A program made the position numbers and the translations under genes. The notes under the pieces were generated by a model, which saw nothing but the letters and a program-made list of their open reading frames with translations, was not told where the DNA came from and did no database searches. From a virus, in IMG/VR virus record IMGVR_UViG_3300009124_000009, positions 1 through 64,000 of that record: DNA of 64,000 nt, one strand, 5' to 3'. Position 1 is the stretch's first letter. The number at the start of each line of letters is the position of its first letter. Positions 40,601-47,120 of this stretch are shown here, piece by piece.

Positions 40601-43600
40601 CCAAATTTTGCAATATCAGTGCTTCTTTCTTTAGTTGTCGAATCAACTTTATTGATAGCAACAGCAACATCGCCAAAAATGTCAATATCTGCGGATGCGA
40701 TGCTTACACTGTCAGTGTCAGAAATTGCATATCTGTAGTTCCAGACCAAAACTGCATCTAGATCAAATTTACCAATCCAAACCGCATTAGTTTTTGACTG
40801 TGCAATATCATACAACGTTGCGGTAACAATAATTTCATCAAACTCATTTAGAGTGAATTTAGCATCTTTGAACCAGTTTGCAGATTGTGTAAACTCTTTA
40901 GTCCAAACCAATTCAATACCAAAAGCAAGAACTTCTAATTTAGAAATTGCAATAGTGGTATTTGTTGAGCTGGCATTTGGAGTAACCTCAAGCAGAGCGT
41001 AGATAAATTGATCTTTTACAAACAGATCAAGTACTTTTTCAGATTTGCTGTCAGAAGAGATTTTTCTCTTAGTGACAAATTCACCATTGTTGCTCATCAT
41101 AGCAACAAAAGCATCATGTGGATAAGTTGAGTTTGTATTAGTGTAACCACCGATAACAAAACGATTATCGCTATATTGAACGATAGAAGATATGTGGTCC
41201 GCACGGGTGGCACCAGAAATACCTGCCAGACCCTTCTGGAACCCTGTAGAAGCAGACAAACCATCTGCTGCTTCATCATAGCGCACAAAAATTACATCGG
41301 GGTTGTAGGCGCTTTGGATGGTAGTGTTTGGAGATACTTCACCAACAACATATACCTTACGATCGTAATATGCTAGTTTGACGAACCTGAGAGTTCTGGC
41401 GCTTGCAACTGGAGCATTTGGAGATAAAGTCTTTTCCCATTGTTTTGCACCTGTAGCAGAATACTTAGCAACGAAACCAATAATATGACCAGAAGAATTT
41501 TTAGTTTCTCCACAAACGTAACTAATTTTATTATCGGTTACGAAAATGTCGAGAATCTTAGTGTATTGTTCATTTCTCAGAGATCCCTGGAAATATTCTG
41601 CTTTCCTTAGTACCTGTGGGTGTGAAATAAGAATTCTTGGGTCTTCAGTAAATCCACTACCAGAATTGACGATGTTGAATTCAGTAACAGTACCAGTTGT
41701 AGCATTGATAATTGGTTCAATTCTTGCATCAATACCATCACCATCAATATCGATAGAAATGGGCACATCATCATTATAACCAGTACCAGGTTGGGTAACC
41801 TTTAGAGATTCAATACCATTGATAACTCTAACTTTCAGTTGCTTATCAGAGTCTTCTAGTTGTGGTTTATAATCAACCTCAACTTTGTCCCCAATGACAA
41901 TTTCATGAGGTACTGTTGTTTGAATGACACCATAAGGAACGTCATTGATAGTTTCAAAAGTAAACGACTGAATTGTTTTACCACGAATAGTTCTAACTTC
42001 AGCAGAAGCACCATCACCATCAGTGTCAGTATTATCAAAAACCAAACGGTCTTTTACCTGATAACTAGAACCTGGGTTTTCGACGATAAAACCATCAACT
42101 CTAGCATCTTCAAACTTCGTTGTTGTTTCAACTTCAATATCAACTCTAGAGTCAAAACTTACTCTTGGGAAGTAGTCAAATACTTCAAGTTTTGCTTCTT
42201 CTTGCAGTTGATTGAGATTATCAATTTCAGTTTGACTAATGGTGCCATCACCATCATCGTCCATAGCATCAAATACAAGAATATCACCATCTTCAGCAGT
42301 CAAGAAGTCTGTTTCTACGTTAGGAGCACGCTCAACATCAATATCAACATCTTCAAATGGATCGCGGAATCTAATGACGCCTTCTGGGATGTTTTGCTGA
42401 ATAGCGTTACGATTCAGGTTCCAAGTATCAACGATAGAGTTCCATGCAGGACCCATAATATATGGGAATTTGGGAACACCATTTTCGGAAGCATCAATAG
42501 TTACAAAATAAGCATATGTGCCATCTGGATACTCTGGAGTCTTACAGAAACGACCATTGTACTGATCTAGACCACCAAGACCAAAAACATATTCATAGTC
42601 TTCAACAAAAAGACCGCCAGCAAATTGTGCCAATGGAGGACCATCAGTTCTGACTGGTGTTGGGTTTGTAATAGCATTGTAAACAAGTTCTTGCTTTAGT
42701 CTATAACTTGTAGTAATGCGCTGAATTTCCGATCCCTGATCAGTTGCATCAGAATAACCATATGGACCGTAAATTGGGTTGCCGTCAAATGCCCAACCAA
42801 TAATAGGGGAGTGCTCAATACCAGTTTCTGCTTCAAGAAGTCTAGTAGCATCTTCATTCTGTACTACGTTGTCACCAAGAACATAGCGCAGTCTTTGTGG
42901 GTTTGAAAGGTGCCCATATTCACCACCATACTGATTATTATATCCAGAGAATACAGAACCATTCGCTTCATCTACATCAATTTGTTCTTGTAGGTTATAA
43001 GTCCACTGGAATACATCGGCATCAAACAAAGCACCAGAACCAACCGATACCAGATCAATAGTTGTAGTTCCAGAAGTATATCCAATACCTCTGTTTACGA
43101 TTTCAATTCTGGTAACACGACCAGCATTTTCACCATCGGTATCAATAACTGCTCTTGCTTTAGCACCGAAACCAGTTCCACCAATAACTACATTTGGTGC
43201 AGTTGTATAACCACCGCCAGCATTGACGATAGCAATAGAAATGATTCTACCATTGCTAATAATTGCCTGTGCAACAGCACCTTCACCAGAACTTAGAGAA
43301 ATGAGTGGTTTGTCACTATAATCAGAACCAGCATTAGTAATTACTGCTTGCTTGATAGGACCACGAACTTTTGCTTCAGCAGTTGCGCCAGCACCACCGC
43401 CACCAGAAATTGTAATGACTGGTCTAGAGGTATATCCAGTGCCAGGACTAGTAACAATAATTTGAGTTACTCTTCCCTGAGAAACAATAGCAGTTGCTGC
43501 AGCACCCTGACCGTTACCACCGACAATCGAAACCAAAGGAATTCCAGTATATCCAGAACCACCATCAGTAATATCAATCTCAGTAATACTACCATCAACA

Positions 43601-46600
43601 GTCACAGTTGCTCTAGCACCAGAACCAGTCTCTCCTGTTTTGGTCGTGATAGTCATAATTGGTGGACTATCTGCATCATAATCTTGACCAGCATTAGTAA
43701 GATTGATCGCAGTAATCGAACCGTAAGTCTTCTTCTCAGTAGACTTATAAGACCAAACAGAAACACCGTTTACAAATGTACCAATAGGACCAGGAGATGC
43801 CTGAGTCTTAGTAGAAATTGTTTGTACATTCAGTGGGAAACGATTCAGTTTACGCTGGTTGCCTGGAACAAGTGCAGATGCACCAAAAGGACCAATTGGA
43901 TAGTTTGGAAGACCAGTTGATGCAACGTAAACGTAGTCGTCGTTGAAGAATGTATTTTGAATATTTGCGGTATAGTACCTGATCTGGTTGAAGATCGAGA
44001 TATCAGTGGAACGACCTTTGTTTAGGTCAATAGACGCAAGAATAGTACCCTGGGGTGCAATGCCACCCGTATCGGTTTGAGTGAGGTACTGGAACTCTTT
44101 ACGGTTATCTTTATTGATCGAAATAACTGTAAAAGATCCGTTATAAACGATTGGGTTTGCACCGTAGATGGTAACTCGGTCACCAACCAGCAAACCATGA
44201 TCAACATCACTATATGCAGTAGCAACTCTGCCAGCACCCTGAATTTCAGTAATACCAACCAGTTTCTTGACGTTATATCTCCAAGAATCTAGTTGAGGAG
44301 AAGAACCAGTAGCACCTAGTTTTGCAACAGTTAGTTTGTCACCAGCAAGATAATAGGATCCTGTGTCAGTTAGGGTCGTCGAACCCGCTTCAGCGATACC
44401 TAGAATTTCTAGTTGAACTTCGTTTGATAGACCTTTGTTTACATAAACTCTAAAGTTGGATTTGACGATCGTGCCAGCATCCCAATCTTCAACAACATTG
44501 TTTACAGAACGTGTACATTCAATAAATTGGTTCAAAGATTTCTCTTTGTACTGAATGAGTTCATCTCCGATAAGAATTTCGCCGTTTCTTTCTGGCCAAC
44601 CTACAGTAGAGTCAACTGTAATGATACCATTAGTTTGATTGATTCCTTCTACAAGACGAGTCTTATATGGAATTGCAAATCTACCAAGAATAGTTTCTTC
44701 AGAAAGAATTAGTTCATAAATTGTAAATGTAGAAGTTTCAATCGTAAGATAGTTTTCAATTAGTGCTTGTGCGGCAGTTACATTCGTATCAACCAAGTCT
44801 GCTTCTTGAATTAGAAGACCATCTCTAAGATCTTCTGCATTGCCACTAACAATAGCGGCACGAACAATAGTATCTACTGCCCAAGTAGCATCAGATGGTT
44901 TGATAATCTGCTCTCGTGGATAAGATACACTAACTTCTTCACCATAAAGAAGTCTAAACAGATAATCAATTGCTTGAGTAGTACCTTTAGAATTATAAAA
45001 ATCTCTAATATTCTTGACAACGTTATTTACGTCAATCTTTTCAATATCAATGAAAGGAAGATCTGGTAAAAATTGATCAATGAAACTGCTCAGCATCTTC
45101 TTGAGGAACAAACCATCAAGACAGTCAACCTTTGCTCCAGAAGCAACAGTATGCGTTGCAGCAGAAGTCATAGCTTGGAATTTGATATTACCGATGTTAT
45201 CAAAACCAATTGGACCAGCAACACCACGAGCACACCCTTCAAATTGTGCTTTTCTGTAATTTCTGCCAGATTCAATAATTTCAAAACCAGTTACACCACT
45301 AAAAGCAATTTCAACCGATGCTTCTGCTTGAGGTGGTCTTTGAATAAAGATTTTTGGTGGATTTGCTGGATCGTATCCCGTACCAAAATTGGTTACGTTG
45401 ATATCGGTAATCGAACCGTTGAAAATAGATGCAGTTGCTGTGGCACCACTACCACCAATATAATTTCCTGCAGTGTCTTTTCTGTCATCAACAATGTAGA
45501 TAGATGGAATATCTTCAAATCCCAAACCACCATTCAAAAGTTCAATATTAGTGACTCTGCCCAAAGAATCTACTTGAACTTCCAAAACTTGAGCAAGTGT
45601 TGGTTCAATAATAGCAACTCTAGGAGGAGTTACATATCCTCTACCTGGATTATTGATTGTTACACTGTCAACTTCACCCGAAGCATTGATTGTTGTGGTA
45701 ATCTGTGCTTGAATGGGATCACCGCCAGTAGGAGGATCAATATATACCAAAGGTGCAGTGCTGTAGTTTTTACCCGCAGTCAGAAGTTCTACACTACCAA
45801 CTACAAGTTGACCACCAGAAATTGATGGTTGAGAAATTGTTGCACCACCTGGATCTTCAAAAGTAATACGAGGAACAAAAGTATAGTTTGAACCAGAAGA
45901 AAGAAGTTCTAGAGAAGTTACAGAACCATTTTCAACATTTGCTTTGATTTCTGCAGTTTTGCCGCTAACAGGATCTTGGGCAATAACTTTTGGTGGGTTA
46001 GATGCAGAATAACCACTACCACCTTTCAGCAGACGCATTGTTTTTACGCCACTGACAAGAGAAATTGCCGTTGCACCTGATCCACCACCTTTGGTAATTC
46101 TAACCTTTGGTGGATTTTGATTTCTATATCCAGTACCAGAGTTTTTTACAAGAATTGAAATAACTTGCCCATTATCATCAATTTTTGCAATTGCCGATGC
46201 ACCATTACCAAAGGAAGGAATTGGTGCTTCAATAGAACGAATATGAACGGTTTTACCTAATGGATATGCTTCTTTGAAGATAATTGTAGATTCGTAGATA
46301 CTGTAGTCTACGTTAGGAGTCAGAAGATTACCGTCTACAAGAACTACTGTATATTCAGCAGTGACTGGTACATAGGTTTCTCCAGAACGAAGAAGTGCAA
46401 ACTCTCTTTCAGAGTTGTCAAAATCAGATTGAATATTATCAGTAACTCTAATAAAATCTTGAGAAAATCCCTTTAGATAAAAAATGCTAACATTACCTAT
46501 GCTATCAGAAGCAGTTGGTGTTCTTGGTGCTTGAGCAAAGACAACATTAGTGCCTTCGATAGTGTAATCAACACCAGGAATTTGATATTCGTCATAAACT

Positions 46601-47100
46601 TTGATTACCAAGTGCTCTTGACTTGGAGGAGTGATGGGAAGATCGCCAGATTTTAGTTGGAATGATCTTGTAGTTCCATCAAACTGAAAATATGGATTTA
46701 CGAGTTCAACCCATCTATTGCGGAAAGAATTGTAATCAATACCATCAGTGATAGCAACGTTTGGAGCCTGGGTTGCTCTTTCGTAGAAAATGATTTCGTC
46801 GCCAATCTTGATTGTTCCATTTTCTTCTACAAATCCGTAAACGTCTTCGACAATAATCGTATCAGAAGTCTCATCTACATCTTCAAGAACATATGCACCA
46901 CCTTCAAGAAGTCGAAGGTCATATTCGTCAATGTCAAGATAATTTGTTAGGTTGTTGAGAATATTATAACTCAAACCAGTTTTTTCTTGAGACTTGTAAT
47001 AGTACTCAAGAAATTTGACGAGTTGAGGGTTATCCCTGTCTATAAATTCAGGAACCTGTTCCCTAATAGCACGAGAGACCTTATTGATTTCTGTGTTCAT
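28600..47100 (-). CDS. 7: Giant gp7-like baseplate/adhesin protein (6,166 aa)
   Basis: An 18.5-kb uninterrupted frame with a good AAGGGA ribosome site. Two parts recall T4 gp7: RDFYNSKGTTQAIDYLFRLL followed by YGEEV near residue 699 (T4: YDFYSTKGIEASYKFLFKVL) and LTNVHPAGFKLFGQLQL near 3505 (T4: VRFVHPVGFGF). Between and after them lie large insertions: GGxGY beta repeats (about 320-610 and 1137-1350), a YHYH domain (1424-1547), an EF-hand loop DDDGDGTISQTE (about 1615), a propeller-like region (1834-2180), LamG-like domains (2257-2424 and 4091-4284), and tandem helical cysteine modules (4314-5067). The C-terminus is Ser/Gly/Thr-rich. Gene order gp25-gp6-this-gp8 fits gp7. It is likely both wedge and receptor-binding protein. 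Confidence 0.78.
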   Translation of the reverse strand: MNTEINKVSRAIREQVPEFIDRDNPQLVKFLEYYYKSQEKTGLSYNILNNLTNYLDIDEYDLRLLEGGAYVLEDVDETSDTIIVEDVYGFVEENGTIKIGDEIIFYERATQAPNVAITDGIDYNSFRNRWVELVNPYFQFDGTTRSFQLKSGDLPITPPSQEHLVIKVYDEYQIPGVDYTIEGTNVVFAQAPRTPTASDSIGNVSIFYLKGFSQDFIRVTDNIQSDFDNSEREFALLRSGETYVPVTAEYTVVLVDGNLLTPNVDYSIYESTIIFKEAYPLGKTVHIRSIEAPIPSFGNGASAIAKIDDNGQVISILVKNSGTGYRNQNPPKVRITKGGGSGATAISLVSGVKTMRLLKGGSGYSASNPPKVIAQDPVSGKTAEIKANVENGSVTSLELLSSGSNYTFVPRITFEDPGGATISQPSISGGQLVVGSVELLTAGKNYSTAPLVYIDPPTGGDPIQAQITTTINASGEVDSVTINNPGRGYVTPPRVAIIEPTLAQVLEVQVDSLGRVTNIELLNGGLGFEDIPSIYIVDDRKDTAGNYIGGSGATATASIFNGSITDINVTNFGTGYDPANPPKIFIQRPPQAEASVEIAFSGVTGFEIIESGRNYRKAQFEGCARGVAGPIGFDNIGNIKFQAMTSAATHTVASGAKVDCLDGLFLKKMLSSFIDQFLPDLPFIDIEKIDVNNVVKNIRDFYNSKGTTQAIDYLFRLLYGEEVSVSYPREQIIKPSDATWAVDTIVRAAIVSGNAEDLRDGLLIQEADLVDTNVTAAQALIENYLTIETSTFTIYELILSEETILGRFAIPYKTRLVEGINQTNGIITVDSTVGWPERNGEILIGDELIQYKEKSLNQFIECTRSVNNVVEDWDAGTIVKSNFRVYVNKGLSNEVQLEILGIAEAGSTTLTDTGSYYLAGDKLTVAKLGATGSSPQLDSWRYNVKKLVGITEIQGAGRVATAYSDVDHGLLVGDRVTIYGANPIVYNGSFTVISINKDNRKEFQYLTQTDTGGIAPQGTILASIDLNKGRSTDISIFNQIRYYTANIQNTFFNDDYVYVASTGLPNYPIGPFGASALVPGNQRKLNRFPLNVQTISTKTQASPGPIGTFVNGVSVWSYKSTEKKTYGSITAINLTNAGQDYDADSPPIMTITTKTGETGSGARATVTVDGSITEIDITDGGSGYTGIPLVSIVGGNGQGAAATAIVSQGRVTQIIVTSPGTGYTSRPVITISGGGGAGATAEAKVRGPIKQAVITNAGSDYSDKPLISLSSGEGAVAQAIISNGRIISIAIVNAGGGYTTAPNVVIGGTGFGAKARAVIDTDGENAGRVTRIEIVNRGIGYTSGTTTIDLVSVGSGALFDADVFQWTYNLQEQIDVDEANGSVFSGYNNQYGGEYGHLSNPQRLRYVLGDNVVQNEDATRLLEAETGIEHSPIIGWAFDGNPIYGPYGYSDATDQGSEIQRITTSYRLKQELVYNAITNPTPVRTDGPPLAQFAGGLFVEDYEYVFGLGGLDQYNGRFCKTPEYPDGTYAYFVTIDASENGVPKFPYIMGPAWNSIVDTWNLNRNAIQQNIPEGVIRFRDPFEDVDIDVERAPNVETDFLTAEDGDILVFDAMDDDGDGTISQTEIDNLNQLQEEAKLEVFDYFPRVSFDSRVDIEVETTTKFEDARVDGFIVENPGSSYQVKDRLVFDNTDTDGDGASAEVRTIRGKTIQSFTFETINDVPYGVIQTTVPHEIVIGDKVEVDYKPQLEDSDKQLKVRVINGIESLKVTQPGTGYNDDVPISIDIDGDGIDARIEPIINATTGTVTEFNIVNSGSGFTEDPRILISHPQVLRKAEYFQGSLRNEQYTKILDIFVTDNKISYVCGETKNSSGHIIGFVAKYSATGAKQWEKTLSPNAPVASARTLRFVKLAYYDRKVYVVGEVSPNTTIQSAYNPDVIFVRYDEAADGLSASTGFQKGLAGISGATRADHISSIVQYSDNRFVIGGYTNTNSTYPHDAFVAMMSNNGEFVTKRKISSDSKSEKVLDLFVKDQFIYALLEVTPNASSTNTTIAISKLEVLAFGIELVWTKEFTQSANWFKDAKFTLNEFDEIIVTATLYDIAQSKTNAVWIGKFDLDAVLVWNYRYAISDTDSVSIASADIDIFGDVAVAINKVDSTTKERSTDIAKFGYDGKITTISNTKVQEGADGLVTYAIASDISGDVYIGGQTSWNRNEFVLDFASDALADVTGAITDPVLTQTNDSALQVNERLSFIGIDNVTTNYTPTHLQFVGSELQDAFGDGESWTFEAFVFVPSTRVTNLSQTHHTVFAITDDAQQNGGVMLLIDVANFDLELYAANSTTALDTVSPASSTGSIVTQDRWHHIAVTRTGNDFKVYLNGGSPVITATSADVPTSDRELYVGNFPGLVSAGVFEQATQASFAIDNIKLRNRVIDTFTLPSDIASATTENYTFTDTAFFTAYTAKYDYIDYIGDYIKSDKNVDSVRLGTFPNQGSNFSGYKQVRSSVTANLPSSLTLGSGDWAVGASGLQVLDLNNADTSHVVDEVTSTFGQDIWSSRTATVPAPGSQKVKVDAKVIGKFFIKSADTLKIDNIQKLTINQDFKFTEKAKLTLNTEAGAFINSGYIVDIDTTNNQIYLAVNNNSWSNDLNTGLLSTSQFDEGDTYGIVGPTVNDVNQIVSYEFPQTTYTTIGEFDIDMSTVSYLGGTLNNFAKFKSYSDENYAVRIDEVSGSSPYVKGSLVTIPDYIDPITQVPTDPSGNLSFTNSDNTAIQITGLTGVTKITLFATLDKTLRVSAVENTDEVYVITSNRHYLSVGSMIFVDGNPTQTVGNVDYDEYDGAFPVDTIVSSKEFIYKLDDVATTNPAVSAGSVDIYAKSPVIKMYYGHQYEFDVSHPSMQGYFLSFSKDNLNKLEYSFNSIIRTGTPGVVATGSPTPKVVFKVTEPEITNISYYFDPSRVGANSPVDSEAYLAVTYSPYLGEHTVGFLGGATITRGPDIIKFALNDEPEGPANIVYAAYSTSSEKVVGEIGDIRIINSGGFYKKLPIVSGIISSRKIERINILEPGTEYAVGVYEGVAISGDGEGGRVNITVEDGTDEEGITIPGQISSVVITSAGKGYTSAFIDLEAIPGILGPGLTGSGAELQVEIPPFGSGASIFTRGTNVGKIKNLKNNNFGYDYPHDYTLRPEITFPVNAQLINTSILDNITVTDPGSGYSQPPAVIIEGGGGSGAIAEATIKNGRIDQIFVKDPGAGYSSEPTVSLKSSFNYVVNLDLGLLQFSFPHGIENGAEVQLQVQDDGEDEGAFPIAGGATGTLNASTTYYAISGTAQSLEPDQLKLAITPSNAELGDAIAFVNAGNGRQILLTDSFGGAARANVITGGFLAGEEIYQGDDINNPTAIGYVSENDGWLVGPRLLKLVDYTGTFNIGDKLTGRISKSSGVIASISVARGVLQIDSITKTTGQFIDDSGKLSEIIQRVQDSFYYQTFSYAVQSSVSIESWRNLLLTNVHPAGFKLFGQLQLTESATIENRTTDFELTKSVNLADSAIVPNIQNFALVEPIYTQYNNTEVLFRQKRLTSSENILTSIVQRLDDISDQFDGQKISFPLSVALEPVSASADQLMIVLNGVVQTPIESYVIQGNNIVFAEPPQPPASVKYAQVETRFLSVYRLSFSNVSGIFPTLGFSIVGLTSRWRGTVISTSGNTIDVFFNGVAGDDLNTLAGLPESEAGEGNYIIGETFNVGATGFLGILDSVTQIKNANVQTDHLYEFKETITNLDAEIATIEEINLEVGQDRPIARLRYTVGVSTSSIEVLDYASISPAPVEPGTFLVGERYQFGSEVFEVTEVVNGSDSTTLTVLRGQIGTTPAQQQESTPLYGTSIEVTNDLTLSKTTGTYQSTPGLFSIAQYDIIVGQKSGVVSLVERAINYTNPVDGSVIPQVIISEGSTFFGLLFNRISSPNYPNVVLDNIADSQIQINDYDTNLVSFDANFPGGEFVNNYVITYNQETGDILDGEFIRSYKFEYGNDTGNFDSDELVQSRKLAIKDKEGNGFFSVGQIIRTINAKAEVLGYAAGRGILYLGKTGRGSANGLDYHVATFNGSAAISTDQKKFGTASAEFDGVDSSISILTNTSDFAFGTDSFTLEFWVRPSSVTGTQNLLDFRATATEVAARVYLEGAQVRYNVNGSDIAVSSLNLAVDTWYHVAIVRASGQSLLYIDGDQRGGGADTNSFAAKNVYIGGNLGNFFNGFIDEVRVSTTNRYTANFVAPTGIFQGDANTMLLLHMDGEDGATNTIDWSGAAVWNETDEFVNTGIAFRYYDAASEILNNIDLIANEAAHRTDLQYPKLHIPSTIVGDRYADAYNLLFANLDFIANEAYERISPTPPAGTTSQDCIDDVYDVIRNIAYNVKYGFNSKTWDAANLYTDGAVIQHLSGNEQDSVDVFNEARDIAKQIINNTTVTISGTHGLTQTKDTTITYVFGGCTDVEAVIDELMQIVTDTIMDPDGNDAATYPSSAATITRTHPTYINCVDDVRDVTRQIMRDIRDGGNARTWDAAAFYVDRTLNPIQLNHVVGEEAATVYAYQQARDLAIAIMRQDTLTLVGDHGLTPDYDTTITIDTSSPYCADVASALTTLYDIVADTVDEAYNNQVDHLATVTRTSAEFEYGGAKVYAYRSDDLTVRYVDGVNKFFWTNEIIDDTRYRFQDAANLIELNTEAIIDETSGRLLAYYPNLVTEMPRNTDGTGSGTARCKTDLSLLTAAMVKDLRFGGNFYTTEAAKFYLGQNDEIIHIRLQLYGSLYAHEQLGEMMKLAITGDLEASAQYTDAVIIPDIGITNDPGGCADVKTAIDNLVTTLNDILSPVGDRYKDAVNLIVFNKDYIAEEAVGLMEDEFFYTLSNNNTYQSFTYPGGSIDGRNKCIRDAGYIIEGIMADLLTGGNNSTLSAVEAYLNSALEIFSVEDQLAATVYAYEQIAFLCKKAVNNLLQTANNIQITNDHYVAQHTQENAYVDFTITDSNDDGDPSNYTAGDCADVQTAIDNLTTALVATLAPSGDTGRSAAQMLLFNKNYYAREIEQSVLAQWGSGSWNEDEFLDTLVDDIIHDILVTQETAITNQTTAEYTNTQTYNSVRQLTSTVQDIEQTLNLIPVGSVEDFSGWTQTATSTVTVDAANGPDGTATADKFIPSTNANDDKSLYRDYALTAYTTFDRDNLSFDAGNLTFDEGVDASVQRYTFSAFFKSSGYDRARIRLQWDDAHYAFFNLDLAAGTKGSTFTAGVQNVASSIFAQGDGWYRAYISFDVPFGVSSVRLIMFGMNNSSQPTGAGDGTNGVLFWGAKLNKGDIDIYESQNGTLFYPNNAYNIRNYIIDEVETYMSAALNQTLVDPSPQTTFPSYTNATLAADYTAADIIAMIGYYTGLYRNQLLDQEYYSTIDVYNGIELQPKTYGTRNIPVPLGGEIVGASFVYGTSTDNYAEVESYSINEAEVATSFVRLTVSGITDGPFVLNDTAAKQGAPTVTGTIYAFYSDENFAYIDMIITAGPWAIGDVITTSEGAYATIDAIEERIHVIGLRGSFESNVPFKAYTSNVRAVTTNFIRSEAAVTSNTGGKLTVDTDSLVGPFEPTSVVYPESSRLYLDINQYAGLELNVGENIVSGGYVRFGVVSDALLDQFDVGGTLYGIIAGTRDANKRAIITEVDLDNGYLYVQPFLGTFNNGDAVGYFGPLDEEFPVGFATIQTNLTVAGNASARIVDIKQVGTGKRVFVSQVKGTWTSRETLKGRAGFAAQIETVVELKARVKRSFRGFDGVQTTFKLTTANGTPYFPDPEGHLLIFINGILQPPGSLFAYTAFSDNIQFSEPPEVGASFTGYYVGKLRQLDDISFEFDSLRQSFNLRRGGTFYSLTLTDGVQSATVRPENNIVVSLNGVIQEPGIAFNIVGSRIIFAEIPRVGSTFVAFSYVGSEADVDAEIVVPPVEPGDILDIQGETEDREVAVIESSNSLITFDYLGSVFGKDAAATANITRGRITEARVTSGGSGYTSRPLVRVDSISGFDSNIKALIGVERVELSNEGSGYKYPVVIAESSVPDDWTPPNLADYPADGTPAIVVDQLGTGSSGGQVVQEPDAGSGVVDDTPTTSGGTTSGGGVTGETSGGTDTEGGTSEEETTGWTAPTSAYTISNFDITSIWSSSTS
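31900..34160 (-). repeat. Tandem helical two-cysteine modules in the giant protein
   Basis: Residues of about 4314-5067 contain at least five related modules, each with a CxxDxxxV/I helix (CIDDVYDVIRNIAYNVKYG, CVDDVRDVTRQIMRDIRDGG, CKTDLSLLTAAMVKDLRFGG, CIRDAGYIIEGIMADLLTGG), then an AAxxY helix, an AYxxAxxLA helix and a closing (C)ADVxxAIDxLxxxLxDTL helix. The arrangement is an all-helical repeat inserted in an otherwise beta-rich protein. Confidence 0.8.
43040..43700 (-). repeat. Block of GGxGY beta repeats in the giant protein
   Basis: About six successive ~35-40-residue units of the type I(T/S)xxGxGYTSxPxVxIxGGGGxGAxAxAxV (for example TDGGSGYTGIPLVSIVGG and SPGTGYTSRPVITISGGG) occur at about residues 1137-1350. 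A second block lies near 45.27-46.14 kb, and single units occur in other virion proteins of the window. Confidence 0.85.
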
Positions 47101-47120
47101 TCCCTTCTACTAAGCAGTAA

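Noticed and set aside
41860-42570. 236-codon plus-strand frame
   Set aside because: Antisense to the giant protein, with no recognisable domain; the minus-strand frame holds the EF-hand and YHYH motifs.
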